In this document: piece after piece, positions 10,421-23,000 of the stretch
How positions within the stretch are numbered: the stretch's first letter is position 1
How the letters are laid out: each line of letters opens with the position of its first letter
Assembly: GCF_963678635.1 (NCBI RefSeq)
Contig: NC_087069.1
Coordinates: forward strand, 45,489,448-45,553,447
Reading direction: 5' to 3'
From: Symsagittifera roscoffensis
Lineage: Eukaryota > Xenacoelomorpha > Acoela > Convolutidae
Length of the DNA stretch: 64,000 nucleotides
Program-made: the position numbers and the translations under genes
Notes under the pieces: model-generated
Seen by the model: the letters and a program-made list of their open reading frames with translations, nothing else
The model's database searches: none
Told to the model about the DNA's origin: nothing

Positions 10421-11270
10421 GTCGGGACCTCGACCGGGTTTTTAAAATAGTTGTGATCAATTTCCACTACTTTTATCCTTTTTTTATGAATTTTTTTTTA
10501 AAGATCAAATTTGAAAATTCGCCAAAATATATCACGAAGCAAACTCATTTTTGATATTTTTCTTACTTTTTTTCAGGAAAAGCATTCAAATATTTTCAGA
10601 TTGTGGGTTTTTTATATGCTTTTAGAACTAAAAATTAAAACATCAACGTTGGCGCTTCATGGCATATTGAAAAGGTCTTTTTATGTGGGGTTCATATATT
10701 CACAAAACTCTTTAATCAGTAGCAAGTAACAAAATCTGCCAAGTTAGTGGCCATAATGCAAGGTCCGTGGCTATCTCAATTAGTGAAAAGCAAATTTTGG
10801 TCTGTTACCTGAGAAACTTTTGTCTAAGAAAAGCTGAAAAGTCCTTTCTGGTTAAGAGAAACTTTTTGAATTAGTCATTTTTATTAAATTGCTCAAAAAT
10901 TTCCTCTCTGCATTTTTAATATAAGAACATTCAATTTTCACTGTTTTTTATATGAAAAAAAAACCTATCATCTGATATTTTTAAAATTCAAAAATTTAAG
11001 AATCTGATGAAAAAAACTTCGTTTCGATCAAGCAGGGAACAAATTTTTTCAATCCGGTACTAAAAAAGCTTCTAAACTGGATATATAATACATGTAATAG
11101 TAGTAATCAATTTTTAACGTTTATTTAACAAGTGGGTGGATCATCAACAGATCAAAAGAAACTCTGATGGGTTTCGCTGGAAAAGCTCCTCAGTAATCTG
11201 TCGAATATAACTTAATTGGGGTAACAGCATATTTAAAAAATATATATATGCCCAGAACATATAAACACCC
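10421..11270. other. intergenic DNA
   Basis: AT-rich with only short open frames. Nothing recognised. Confidence 0.5.
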
Positions 11271-14200
11271 CAATTGAACGAAACTGGATTCACAGACGTA
11301 CGGGACTTAGAGAAATTGCACTCGACGGAGCAGCCCAAAAATGATTTTCAGTCTTACCAATCAAAACTAAATCAGACTGGACACGACTTACACAAGAATT
11401 TTATAAAATGTTTGACTCCGAATGAAATAAATAACATCAAGGTGTTGTATATGATGAAGCTCGTAGATCATCAATTGAAACATTCAAGCAACTAGTTATA
11501 AGAATAGAGCTACTAGTAATAAAAGCAAGTCCTTTAAATACACATGACTGTGAAAAAAAAACAAAAATGATTCAAATTTTGAAGGTGAGCTTAACACCAC
11601 AATTACAGAAACTCGAATCGGGCAAAAGCATCACACATTTCACCAGTTCGCGAACAAGATATTGCTTATTGGAAATATATAGATAAACTAGAAACAGCAG
11701 AAACAACAACGAAATTAGAAGAAACGGAGAACCAAAATAATGGAATATGTTTCAGGATGCCGACAATTACATCGCATATCAAGAATGTACACAATTCTGC
11801 AACTGACTTAGCAGAAAAAGATACACAAATGCTTAACATATCCAACAAAAATTCAATTTTTTATTGGATAGGCATCATTCAAGAAATGCAGTTACTGCTG
11901 TAAGTGATACAGACACAGTATCGCCAATTTTCGACAGTAACAACAAAGCAAATCAAATCGACCACCAAAACAAAAAAACCAGATGAACTTTTTTATCAAT
12001 ACTTGAAAAAGATGAGATTTTATCTAATCGAAATAGTTAAAGTAAGAATATTTTGAAATCCACTACCACCAATTTCTAACTAATATCGATCACAATCACC
12101 AGCAATTGTCGAGGATGATCCTCCAACAAAAGACATTCAAACTATAATCAGCAAAGTAGATATAACCGTTCTAATAATCGCAATAGTCAAGAAGAAAAAA
12201 GTTCAAGGTCAAACTCAAACAGAATTAAATCGCATTCTTATTAATAGCTCAGATGACGAAAGCAATAAAGAAAATACACTATTCTTCAAATTGTCAGGAA
12301 ACGAAAATGTGTATAATACATCTCTCTCATCTACTAAATATCAGAATAATCAACCAGATAGAAACGCCCACCAAATCGGAGAAACACCCATAGCCGACAC
12401 AACATATATTACGCACCAGATACTATCTTACGAAATCACTGCTAACTTATACCAAAATGTACATACAAAAGAGGATAAGCAAACCATACATAGTTTTCTA
12501 AAAGACTAAACAAGAAAAAGTATTCGGGTCCTACCACTTCTTTTTGAACATATCTGAAGAAAAAACAAGTACATTTCGTTTAATCGAGTTCAAATAAAAC
12601 CTAAATTTCATTAAGGTTCGAATTGATTGAATTCTTTTTGAATCTCTCAATGGATTCAGTACCACATTTTTTCACGTGATGTTTCTGAGGAACACAGAAA
12701 CACATAATGATCAATCACTTCTTTCAAAAAAATCTTCTTTTTCGTCACCACAGTTCATTTATTGACTACAATATGTTTGAACTAGATTTATAGCTATGAT
12801 TTTCAAACCTCTTGGCCAAAATCTGCACAATCCTTATAGCTAATAACTACAGAAATTCGCAAAAATTAAACTTCTCGTCATAAGCCTCTGTAAAAATCAA
12901 CAAGTTAATGTAAACTGAACATCCAACATTTCGCAAAGGCAAACGGTTAAATTAGGCCTAGGTGAAAAAATTCCAAAATCATTTGGCCTTAAGCTAAAAT
13001 ATCTCCTAAAAAACCTTGCATAACTAATAAATAAAAACAGAAATTTAATATTGATACCTCTAGACTTTTTTTCACAAATACCTATCAATTTCCAACCCTC
13101 TCGTCGAAATAAGAAAAAACACTTCCAACAATGCCTAGGAGTGATAGATTTTCTAGAAGCTTTCAGATAAGTATAATATCTTTCTGAAAAACCAACCAAA
13201 GCAATAATTTTTTGTTCTTAAACTTTTCTCCAGCTACTTTTTAGAATTTTTCCATTTTTTTTTGAGACTTTTTCATAAAATCTTCAGATTTCTTAGAAAT
13301 GATTTTATACTCTTATTTTCAGTTTTCCACTCTCTTTTTAAACTATGCCTATCCCATTCTTGAATCCTAAACCAATTTAATGGGACAGAATTAAAAAAAA
13401 AACATTTCATTTCCTGTGTAATTTCATGATACTTTAGTACAAAATAAATGTTGATTCTCAGTACAATCCTATTACCTGATAACATCCCTAATTCTAAAGT
13501 TTTGTCAATGTCTACTACAAGCACTAGTTAGATTTCATATAGCAATCATCATGATTGAAACTTTTTCCGAAGATAACTACCCAGAAAAATTTTCCTCCCA
13601 AAATTCAATATCAAAAACTAAAATTGCTGATCATACTTCTCACCCAAAATGCTCGCCCTCAACCCTAACTCAAGTCCCAATCCAACCCCTCATGCAACTC
13701 AGTACCCGAACAGACTCCGGTAAATTCCTAGTTATCAAATCGAATTTCTGATGTAGAAAACCCCTAAATTCGAGAAGAACAACAAGTATACTATTAGAAC
13801 CTCAAACGTTGGCACATCAACAACCACTCATAAGCAAACCGGAATTCGAACCAATTTAAAATATCTACGCTTCAGTTTCGCATTCAGGACGAGAAAGAAA
13901 GAAAGTCAAAAACAAACACGAGAAGTTACAATAATCAGACAAATAATTCATCCGTAACATAAAGTTCACTAAACCAAGAAATCTTTTCAAAATGAAGTCA
14001 CTATCTGATCCATTATATTCTTCAATACCACAGTCAGAAACTACATCAGAAAATTCAACACGACTAAAAATAAGTTCACCACCATATGCACGCAAACATC
14101 ATCAGATATAGATTCTAACCCAATTTCACCACAAAAGAGTTATACCATTTTATCCTCCCACACGTTCAAAACGGCTCCCACTTTGGTTGACCAAAAATTA

Positions 14201-16250
14201 CGGACAAAATTACGAAATTTAAGAACCAAAATATTTTTCATCAAGTACATCAGCATCTTCTCTATCAATATTATATTCCCGTCCCTCAAAATTCGCCTTC
14301 AGTTTCAAGTCAACCAATATTTAGTGCCTCCTCCTTTTGTTTTACCGAAATGATAAATAATTACTATAGATACGATAATAAAACAATCGGTTTTACTTCT
14401 TTCCTAAATTCTTATTCAGGACTATCATACACATGTTTTTCCCACTAAAATTTATAATAAACATCCTTTACCTTTCGATACGACCCCTCCCTACATCGCA
14501 TGACAATTGATCACCACGAACAGGACCAAAAGATTTTTGATATCACGAAATGATTGAAAAGGCAACCAGCCAGAAACGCTTCATAAATATGCTATAAATC
14601 AAATTAATCAATGCGAATCTGAACCACAAGTAGTAGAAATAGCGAACGGACTTGTAATTTTTTACTCACAAGTTCTACAAGGCTTGTAGGCTGGAAACTT
14701 AGGGAAACAGTTTCCGAAAAGAAAGCACACTGGTCACAAGTATCAAACGGAAACAAAAACCGAGTCGATCACGACGTTTAAACCTTTTTTTCTGGCGACT
14801 AAAAACCAAAACTGAAACATTTAAAATCAGTTAAAGATAAGGACACCAGAAGAACTCTTGTTTTTTTTCTTGTAAAATTTATCTGATACAGACCATCAAC
14901 AAAAGCTAGAACACACTCAAGGCCAAGAAAAACATGAAGATCAATTTCCCTACCATGGCGCACATGAAAGAATATTTTATATTTTTCGCGATAAAAACTG
15001 GATAACTCACAATGATATCATTAATTCCTCAATCTGTAAAGCTAGTAAAAACACAGGATATCACGAAGAACATTTTTTGATTGGAAAATACAATTAGAAC
15101 AACTTCAAATCACAACATATTTGAAAAATAACACAATTATAGATCAAGAAATCAGACCACCATGTACAAATAATCCTTGATTTTGCAATCCAACAGCTTG
15201 TGCACAAGCAACCAGTGTATGGTTCCCTGAAGATATCCGTACAACTTTTCAAGTAGCAAAAAATTAAGCACAAATTATAAAGTTTTATCAAAAATATTTT
15301 GCGGAATCGTTACCCAGTGATCAGGTGCATCCATTAAAAACAAAAACTGTAGTTAGTCTTTATATAACCGTTCCTGGCATCAAAATTAAATTAAAATGTT
15401 TTCAAAACAAAATCAGAAACAGAATACGCTAGCAAATATTTACAGCTAAAATTTAAAAAGTATTAATCAGAATTTTCGATATCATGTTAAAAAGTCTCTT
15501 TTATGGACACAGGAAAACGGATTGGTCCCGTAACTATAACAAGGAACAGCATTCCACACCCTTCTTACTGTTAGGAGGAAAAATCTACCTGAAAAACGCG
15601 ATAGCACTAGTCTACAAAAACTATCACTCATGAACCACACATAAATTGGCGGAATTCATTTTGGGCATCAGCAGCTTATGTAGGATATCTCCTTCCAAGT
15701 AACCGTTCGATTTTTTTATGTAAGAAGGTAACATCATTTAGTATTACAATTGTACTAAAAACGTATCACACCTATTTATTGTTGTAGATAAAGTTTGCTA
15801 CTAGCTCATATCTGTTTTCGATAAAAACAAAATTCATTTTGTAGAAACCTTATCAAGTAGAACATTTCCTTTGGGGCACCGACGTTCCGCTGTTGATGAG
15901 AAAAAAGCCAGAATGTAGTCCAACTTAATCCCGAAGATGTGTGCCAGTCGGTCATATTTGGAAGTTTGACCTTGAGAAAAACAAGTACGCTTAATTTTGG
16001 AGTGAATTTTGATTTTTCAAAAATTCGAATGGAGCCTGTCATGCACGATTTTCTCGCGATAACTGAAAACCGAAAAAGAGAAATCAGAACAATCGAGTAA
16101 AAAATGCGAGAAAGTTGCTAGATAAAACAGTGGGAAATTGCTATTCGCAATTTCTGTCACAATAGAACAAGAGTAGAGCTGTCCCATCTGAAACAGAGAC
16201 AAGCGTATTCCCGAGAACTGGACTATCATTACTCGATTGGATTGTTATTC
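11271..16250 (+). mobile_element. possible fossil LTR retroelement, heavily decayed
   Basis: The plus strand becomes A- and C-rich here. Many short open stretches encode Asn/Gln/Lys-rich, hydrophilic peptides at the left (11274-12509), as in a decayed gag. A cysteine-bearing stretch around 15.1-15.6 kb is vaguely reminiscent of an envelope glycoprotein ectodomain. No LTR pair, primer-binding site, protease or reverse-transcriptase signature could be confirmed by eye. It is broken many times and looks old. The assignment is a weak inference from composition and order; unrelated low-complexity DNA is a real alternative. Confidence 0.25.
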
Positions 16251-19200
16251 GAACTGGACTAGAGTGAACCTTCGGTGGAAAGGTGGACAGCTTGAGTGTC
16301 CCAATGGTTCACGAGATACTATATTATATATTAGTTACATTATTTAATTCTCGAGTTGCTGACCGACTTAATTACTCCCAGTTCTTGAGCGTGCTACGAT
16401 GTGAGTACTTAATTTAAATTTCTAGAGTGTGTTTTATGATTGTTATGTTGAGGTAAGGCGAGTTTTAGGTTGATCCATCTGAAATGGATCAAAGTTTCAC
16501 TGTCTAATAAAAAGTAACTCAACGGATTGTTCCGACCCGGTTTTTAACGGCGTTCATGTATTTTGGGTATCTAGAGACCTAAGTATGGGGACGTTCTTAT
16601 TTCTAGAGTGGGGGACATTTTGGTAGTAGCCTTTAAGCTGTAACGGGTCGTAGTCTCATGTCACAAGCGAACCGAATTGGCTCCGACTGATTTGAGGTAG
16701 AAAAATACAAGAGATAGTGTCCCTGACTCTTGAGCCAATGGTTATAGGGCCTATTTTTCTTAAGCCTCATGTGTGACTACAGTAGACGAATGTTACAATG
16801 ATTGATATTATCTGTTAACACAATACCCCGTTTCCATGTTTGATCACTGAAAAAATTTGCACTGAAAAACACAAAAACTAATGAATCATAATTTAGCCGT
16901 TTCGACAAGTTTCAATTAATTTTTAAATTTTTAACCCTCAAGAAAAAATAAGTCACTTGCACAAATGAAATAACGTTAAGGACAAAATTTAACCACACCT
17001 ACACTCATTACCGCTTTATCCAAAGACTCATCATGCAACACTCACTATCACAAAATCCACACAATTTCGAAATACACTTCCTCTCATTTTGTAAATTTGT
17101 TTCATCTATCTGATGTACTACTTTGCATGGCACTCTCCGCAACTGGCACTCTTTGCTCCATCTACAACTTTCAGCCAACGACAAATTCCGACCAACGATC
17201 ATGCCACATGAAATAATCAAACCTACAGAAAATTGGATTTTATTGTTAAATTCTTAGAATTTATTCATTGCAAGATCATTAATCATAAGTTTTATAGTTT
17301 TGTACGGAACTCTACTCATGAACTTTTTACTTCCACACAGCAAAAAAATATCATAAGACCACTTGAGCTTCTTTGGCCTTTACTAAGAACAAAACACGTA
17401 AATTTACTACAAGCTAAATGCTTACAGAGTTAACCTCACTCGCTGAAAGTTTTCCAAATGGTTTTATACAGACACAACACAGTAAGTACTAGTTACTAAT
17501 TTAGAAATAAATTAATTTCCGAAATTACCTTTTATCAATCATTTGATTGGCGCTAATCCATTGCAGTATATTCTTAGTGTTCAATAAAGTGATTAATGTA
17601 GCAATAATTGAATAGTTTTATTGCAGTAAAATAATAATACAAAGCATTAAATCATACAATTGAGATTAAAAATTCAAGTAAGACAAATTTGTTTTTGTGA
17701 AGATTTTGTTTTTATCCAATTTGTACCTCTATTCGCGCACGCTTGGAATGAATTCAATTTTCACTAATAAGGATAACATATCTAAACAGCTTTTTCAGCT
17801 TTGAATCTTTTCTTCATTCCGGTTGGAATGGCCCGTAAATAACCAACGCAGCTTATCTAACACAACCGCACTACCAACATGTCCGGGACAGTTCCCCTAG
17901 TTTGAAACAAGAGCACCTTAAATTAAAAACAAATCACAGTTGAACATTTTCAATTAAGTAGATACAACCATAAAACAAAACCGACAAAACACAAAGTAGA
18001 AAGAAAAGAAAAAAGCTCTTTAACAGAACGCTCTACTCGATAAACCACTCTAGGATATCCCTCAGCAACTGGCCTAACTCACAAGTAAGGACGTCCTGAG
18101 TATTATCTCTAGCCGGCCTCACCAATTGTGCTAAATCACGCTTAGACACATTTCACACTATTTATGGTAAGAAAGCGTCCTGTGAGAGTAACTCCTAAAA
18201 ATAACCAAACTGAAATATAAACGCATCTGCGAAAACAATTAACCAAATCAGAACTAAAACGGAAACTTTTAAAGTTCAGAAACAGGTGTGTAAAAAAATT
18301 CACAGAATTTATTTTACAATCAACAAAAAGGGGATGATCACTCGACGACACTCCGACTTTGGAAAGGCAAACCTATTGCCCCAGTCTCAGTGTTCTCTGG
18401 ATAAAAGAAATGGAGTTGACAACGAAGGAAAAAAATCCATGGAAACAGAACAATGATGTCAAAACTCAAAAGCGCGATGTCAAACTCAAAATACGTGTCC
18501 TCTTTACTTGGTACTTCCCTCAGAAGGGTCAAGTTTTCATCTCGCAGGGAGTCTTGTTATGAAAAATGAAATTGACTCCCAACAATCAGTTTCCTGTACG
18601 TCACTATGATCTCTCTGGATTCACAAAAATCCCTCATCATCAATTGTAACCCGCAGACACACTTACAAACAACCCTACAAGCAGCTCCTTTGAGAACTCA
18701 AGAAACTCAGAAATCACTCCCATATAAAAAGCTAAGATTCTTAAAACTTCTCTAAGTTTTTAATGGGTGGAACCAGTTTGAAGCTAGTTATTTTTTGTTA
18801 TTTTTTAAACACCTTCCAATGCAAATTTTTATTACCAAGCAATTATCACCCATAACTGAAACTTACTTTATATTTGTAAAACTTAAGCCCCAGCGGTTCA
18901 GAGAACTTAACATAAAAGATTGGAATCAGTTACCTGTCTTGTCTCCTCTAACTTGCAATAAACCAGTATACTGTTAGATCTATTGAGACTAGAAACTATA
19001 AGAGTAAGAATAGGATCTGTATTAGACTAAGGAGTTGCGAAGCTATGTGGGAGAAAGAAGCTAGCGTGACAAACAGGTGATGCACCCTTTCCAAAATTGA
19101 GGTGAAGACGTCATCTCTTTGTTAAAATCAAGGGTTGAGTTTTCATTGAACGAGTGGTTAGATACAAAATCGGAAGTTTTTTCTTCGACTGGATTCAAAA

Positions 19201-19309
19201 TGAATGGACGTTTTGGGCGAGATGGTAGGGGATGAATGTGGAAAAATTAGAAAATAGGTAACACGAATAGTACAACGTGAAAGGCTAGGAGAGTGCGGTA
19301 GTTTTTATG
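16251..19309. other. intergenic DNA, possibly the continuation of the decayed element
   Basis: There are several 60-70 codon open frames (17008-17220 minus, Cys-rich; 18338-18532 minus; 18359-18562 plus), none with recognisable motifs or matching splice sites. Nothing supported. Confidence 0.4.
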
Positions 19310-19605
19310 CACTATGCAATTGCCAGCAAAAACGTATGAGGGTGGAACAATTGATGACAAGGAGTACTAATTGTTGTCTAAGCTGCAGGTTTTTTGAGTT
19401 GGTGCTGAAGGCGTGCCATGTTTTACTGTTCTTTGAACTTTAACATCATCTTCATTTTCAATTGCAAATTCTTTTAAGAAGATCAAAAAACAGTAAAGCA
19501 CGCCTTCAGCAACAACTCAAAAAAACCTACAGCTTAGACAAAAATTAGCGCTCCTTGTCATCAATCGTTCCACCCTTAGACGTTTCTGCTGGCAAATGCA
19601 TAGTG
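19310..19605. repeat. inverted repeat (fold-back), arms about 120 bp
   Basis: The left arm (19310 to about 19432) begins CACTATGCAATTGCCAGCA. The right arm (about 19481-19605) ends with its near-complement, TGCTGGCAAATGCATAGTG. Shared interior blocks are GGGTGGAAC, GATTGATGACAAGGAG, GTCTAAGCTG and GCTGAAGGCGTGC, read on opposite strands. The loop is about 50 bases. Arm identity is roughly 85-90%. There is no open frame. A small fold-back transposon or MITE is likely; no target duplication was resolved. Confidence 0.75.
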
Positions 19606-20082
19606 ACTTTTAAAATCTAAAAGTCGAAAGCCATAATCATACTGGCAAACCAACATCATATAGGCAACTCAATTTTCAAGGTCACAATATCCTTAGATCA
19701 GAGGTTTATTGTTGTGTTTTGATTTAATTATCATTATTAAAAGAATCAGAGTCTGTTAATGTAAACATGGGGATCTTGCGCATTTGGATATGGGAGAGAT
19801 AATCAAAACTAGGAGTTCGCGTGAATTACGTTTCGGCAATGACTGTTCGTTTAAATTTGCAGAAAAAATTATAACTCTCGATAAAAACTTGCTAAAAACT
19901 GCTACCTCACTCTCTCAATAATCCAAAATCGTCCGCTTCTGAACACAAACAAAAATAATGTTTGAAGAAAAACTACTTTAATTGGCTATCTGGTCAACAA
20001 CAACAAACAATTTTTGTTATTAATCTAATTATTTCATTTCAAAATGCACACTTATTAATCATTGTGATTAGTTTTGTTGGTG
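19606..20082. other. sequence downstream of the Ly6/uPAR gene
   Basis: AT-rich, probably containing the 3' UTR of the minus-strand gene immediately after its stop. No canonical AATAAA was found close to the stop on the minus strand. Otherwise nothing recognised. Confidence 0.4.
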
Positions 20083-23000
20083 TTATAAGATCAGGAAGCT
20101 CAGTAGAAGGGGTATGACGAGGGATCCCGCTTTCCACAAGGACGCAGCCATGTTGCAGAGGGATTCAGCACAACACTCGATCAACACACCTGACAAGAAA
20201 AAACGGAAACTGAGATATCTTTCAGCCATTAAAACTCGATTGATTGTTTTAAATTTTTTTTCATCGATAATAAAGATAAAGAGTAAAGATATAAATATAT
20301 AAGGCTTTAATAGCCTTAAGTTTCGCGCAATTTCCCTAACAGAAAACAGCTTACTTCCACAAAATAACTTCCCCCTCCCCCCGTGTTTGAAAGGTGAGGA
20401 GAATGGTAAAAAGACAAGAAATGAAAACAAGTAACAAGTTAGTGGCTAAATTTGGCGTGCGCATTTTTAAAATGCTTAAAAAATATCCTAAAGATTTCAC
20501 AACGGATTTTTTCAGCTTCCGAAACTTTCACTATTATTTTTTTCAGGTTTCCGAAAAATTTTATCTGAAATTTGGACCTGAGTAAACTCCGTGAAAAGCT
20601 GTGAACTCTAAATTTAGTTTTAGTTCTCGAGCTAAGTATTTTTTATAATTTTGACCAAAGACAGCTAAACGCCAGTTGGTAGCGTACCGACAAGTTAGCG
20701 GTTTTGGGCGACGACCTCCCCTCAATTCGTGTAGCCGATATTTTCCAAAGGGTTCCGTACTACTTTACGACATCCATATTTAAATCCGACTTTATGTTTC
20801 GAATATATGTTTGACTCTTTGTTTCGACTTTGAGTTTGACTTCAGAGCCTTCTTGACTATGGATTTTCGGTCGAACTCTGAGATTTCTCGATCATATAAT
20901 CGTTCAAAACATAAATCACAAACGCCGACCCGAATAGCCAACTTTTTTGGTCGCCAGTGCAGATTTATTATGAATCAAAAATAAATAAACAATAAAAAGC
21001 CATTTTTTTCAGGAATCTAATTTTTTTTCTATGAGTTCGAAGAGACCATAGTGACTGATATATCTCACCTGTTCCGGTTCTTGAGGTGCGGGTGTCTGTT
21101 TGTGAACAAGTGGGCAAACATCTCCTGTTTATGGACACTATCTGGCCAGTCTGGTAAGCAGTCACAGTCTGTAAACAAAGATGTTTGAAAACAGATAACT
21201 TTGTCTAATTGGGTTCTCCGAGGCTGGATTAAATAGGGTTTTAAATTGTGAAATAAAACGCAAAAGCTATTTTAAATTCTGATTAAATTGTTATTAAATT
21301 CTTTTTATTATTTTTCAAATTGTTATCAAAGGCATTTTTTTTTCTGATTAAACGCCTTTTATAACAACTTATGAAGATTTTTACTTTATCAAAAATACAA
21401 TTATTAAAAGACAAATCAAGTTTAATAAGAGGAGATTCAGTTTTTTATCACAATTTATTTTTATACGTACGTTGGCATCGCACTTATTTTAGCATTTACA
21501 AACATGTTTGGGCTACTTAATGCTCTGGCTAGTTTCGACTGCCTCCACCTTTCAAATTTTCTTTTTTTTCTTTTTTATGTGATCTTAAAGCTAAATGCGC
21601 AATGTTACGATGTAAGGTAAAAACAATTTGTTCACAAAAATTTGCTCACCGAGCCAAGTTTCCTTGCGTTATGGCCATGTTAAAAAAAATTTGAAAAATG
21701 AAAACTCATATGGCAGGGGGCAGGGGAGGATCTAGGATTTTCTCGAGGGGGGCGGATTTACAAAAAATTTACGAAAATTTTGACGACTTTTTTTTTAAGT
21801 CGACCAAATTGATTTTCCGAGCTCTCCTCAAACATTAAAAAGGGTCTGCTTTGGTAATATTTTCTGCGCCGCCGGCAAAATTTTAAACAAACAGGTCAAA
21901 CAAGCCGTTTTTGGGCAATTTTTGGAAAATTTTATCAAAATAGTCGCGTTTTTTGGCGCGCGCTTCCCCTCAAAGTTAATATATATTGTTGCCTTTAAAA
22001 GGCGCCTTTAGAAAAATTTTAGGGTCGGTCGGCCAAAAATTGAATTCTTAAAAGTAACAAAGAAGGACCCTCTGGGTCGGCAGGGGATCGAATCACTGGG
22101 GAAGGACGTTCGCCCCCCCCCCCCCTAAATCCCTCCCTCGCAGGGGGGACTCGAAAAGAGCAAAGACTTTATTCAACCACTCTTTACCATCTTAAATTGA
22201 TGTTTTTGAAAGTAGGGGAAGGGTCGAAATTGGTTTACTTATGAGGGAAGTCACTGATGCGTACCTGACATGACCCTGCACATAGTGTCTTGTTGAACAT
22301 TTCAGGGGTGTCCAGACAGTAGGAGAGAGTGGCATCCGACTCGCTTCCGACACAGGCGAAACAGCTGATGCTGAAGGACAGCTGCTGACACCCTGAAATG
22401 GAACTAACATTTAAGAAGAAACAAAAGGTTCAAATAGTCAGAACTAATAAAAACAAGACTGCTCGTATCATATAGCTATGCCCTGAATGTTTTGAATGTC
22501 TGTAAAGATCTATAGAGCAGTGTTCATTTCAAAAAAAAATTAAGAATTTTAAAAAATGAAGCCTGCTTCAACAAATTTGGAACAATTTCCAAGCCGTATT
22601 AAATCTTCGCTAACTCTTCAATAGCTCGGAATATTTCGCGCGTTAATGGTCCAAATTGGCTTAATAAGCACTATTTAAACCTCATGTACTACAAAAAACA
22701 ATCACAAGTAAAAAAAAAAGAAAGTTTGAGCTCAAGACAATAATATTTTTCGGATGAAAAAAAAACAATCCGAGCACTATTATTCCACTTTTTTGAAAGT
22801 CGGAACAAAAAAAAGAGCAATCTGCCGTCACAAGTTTGCGTGCAGATAATTAATTAAAAAACAATTTGCTGTTAACATCCTTTTCGGTCTACAAATCTGA
22901 GAACATAATAAAGTGACATAAAGTTATGCTCATTTTGACGTCAGATTTCATCATTCCTAATTTCTACACGTATAAACGGTTCCCAAAAACTCTAAATAAT

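Noticed and set aside
12610-12630. GGTTCGAATT as a tRNA T-arm
   Set aside because: No acceptor stem, D-arm or anticodon arm at the right distances.
17008-17220. Cys-rich 70-codon minus-strand frame as a second Ly6/uPAR-type exon
   Set aside because: Cys spacing does not follow the LU pattern and no splice sites flank it.
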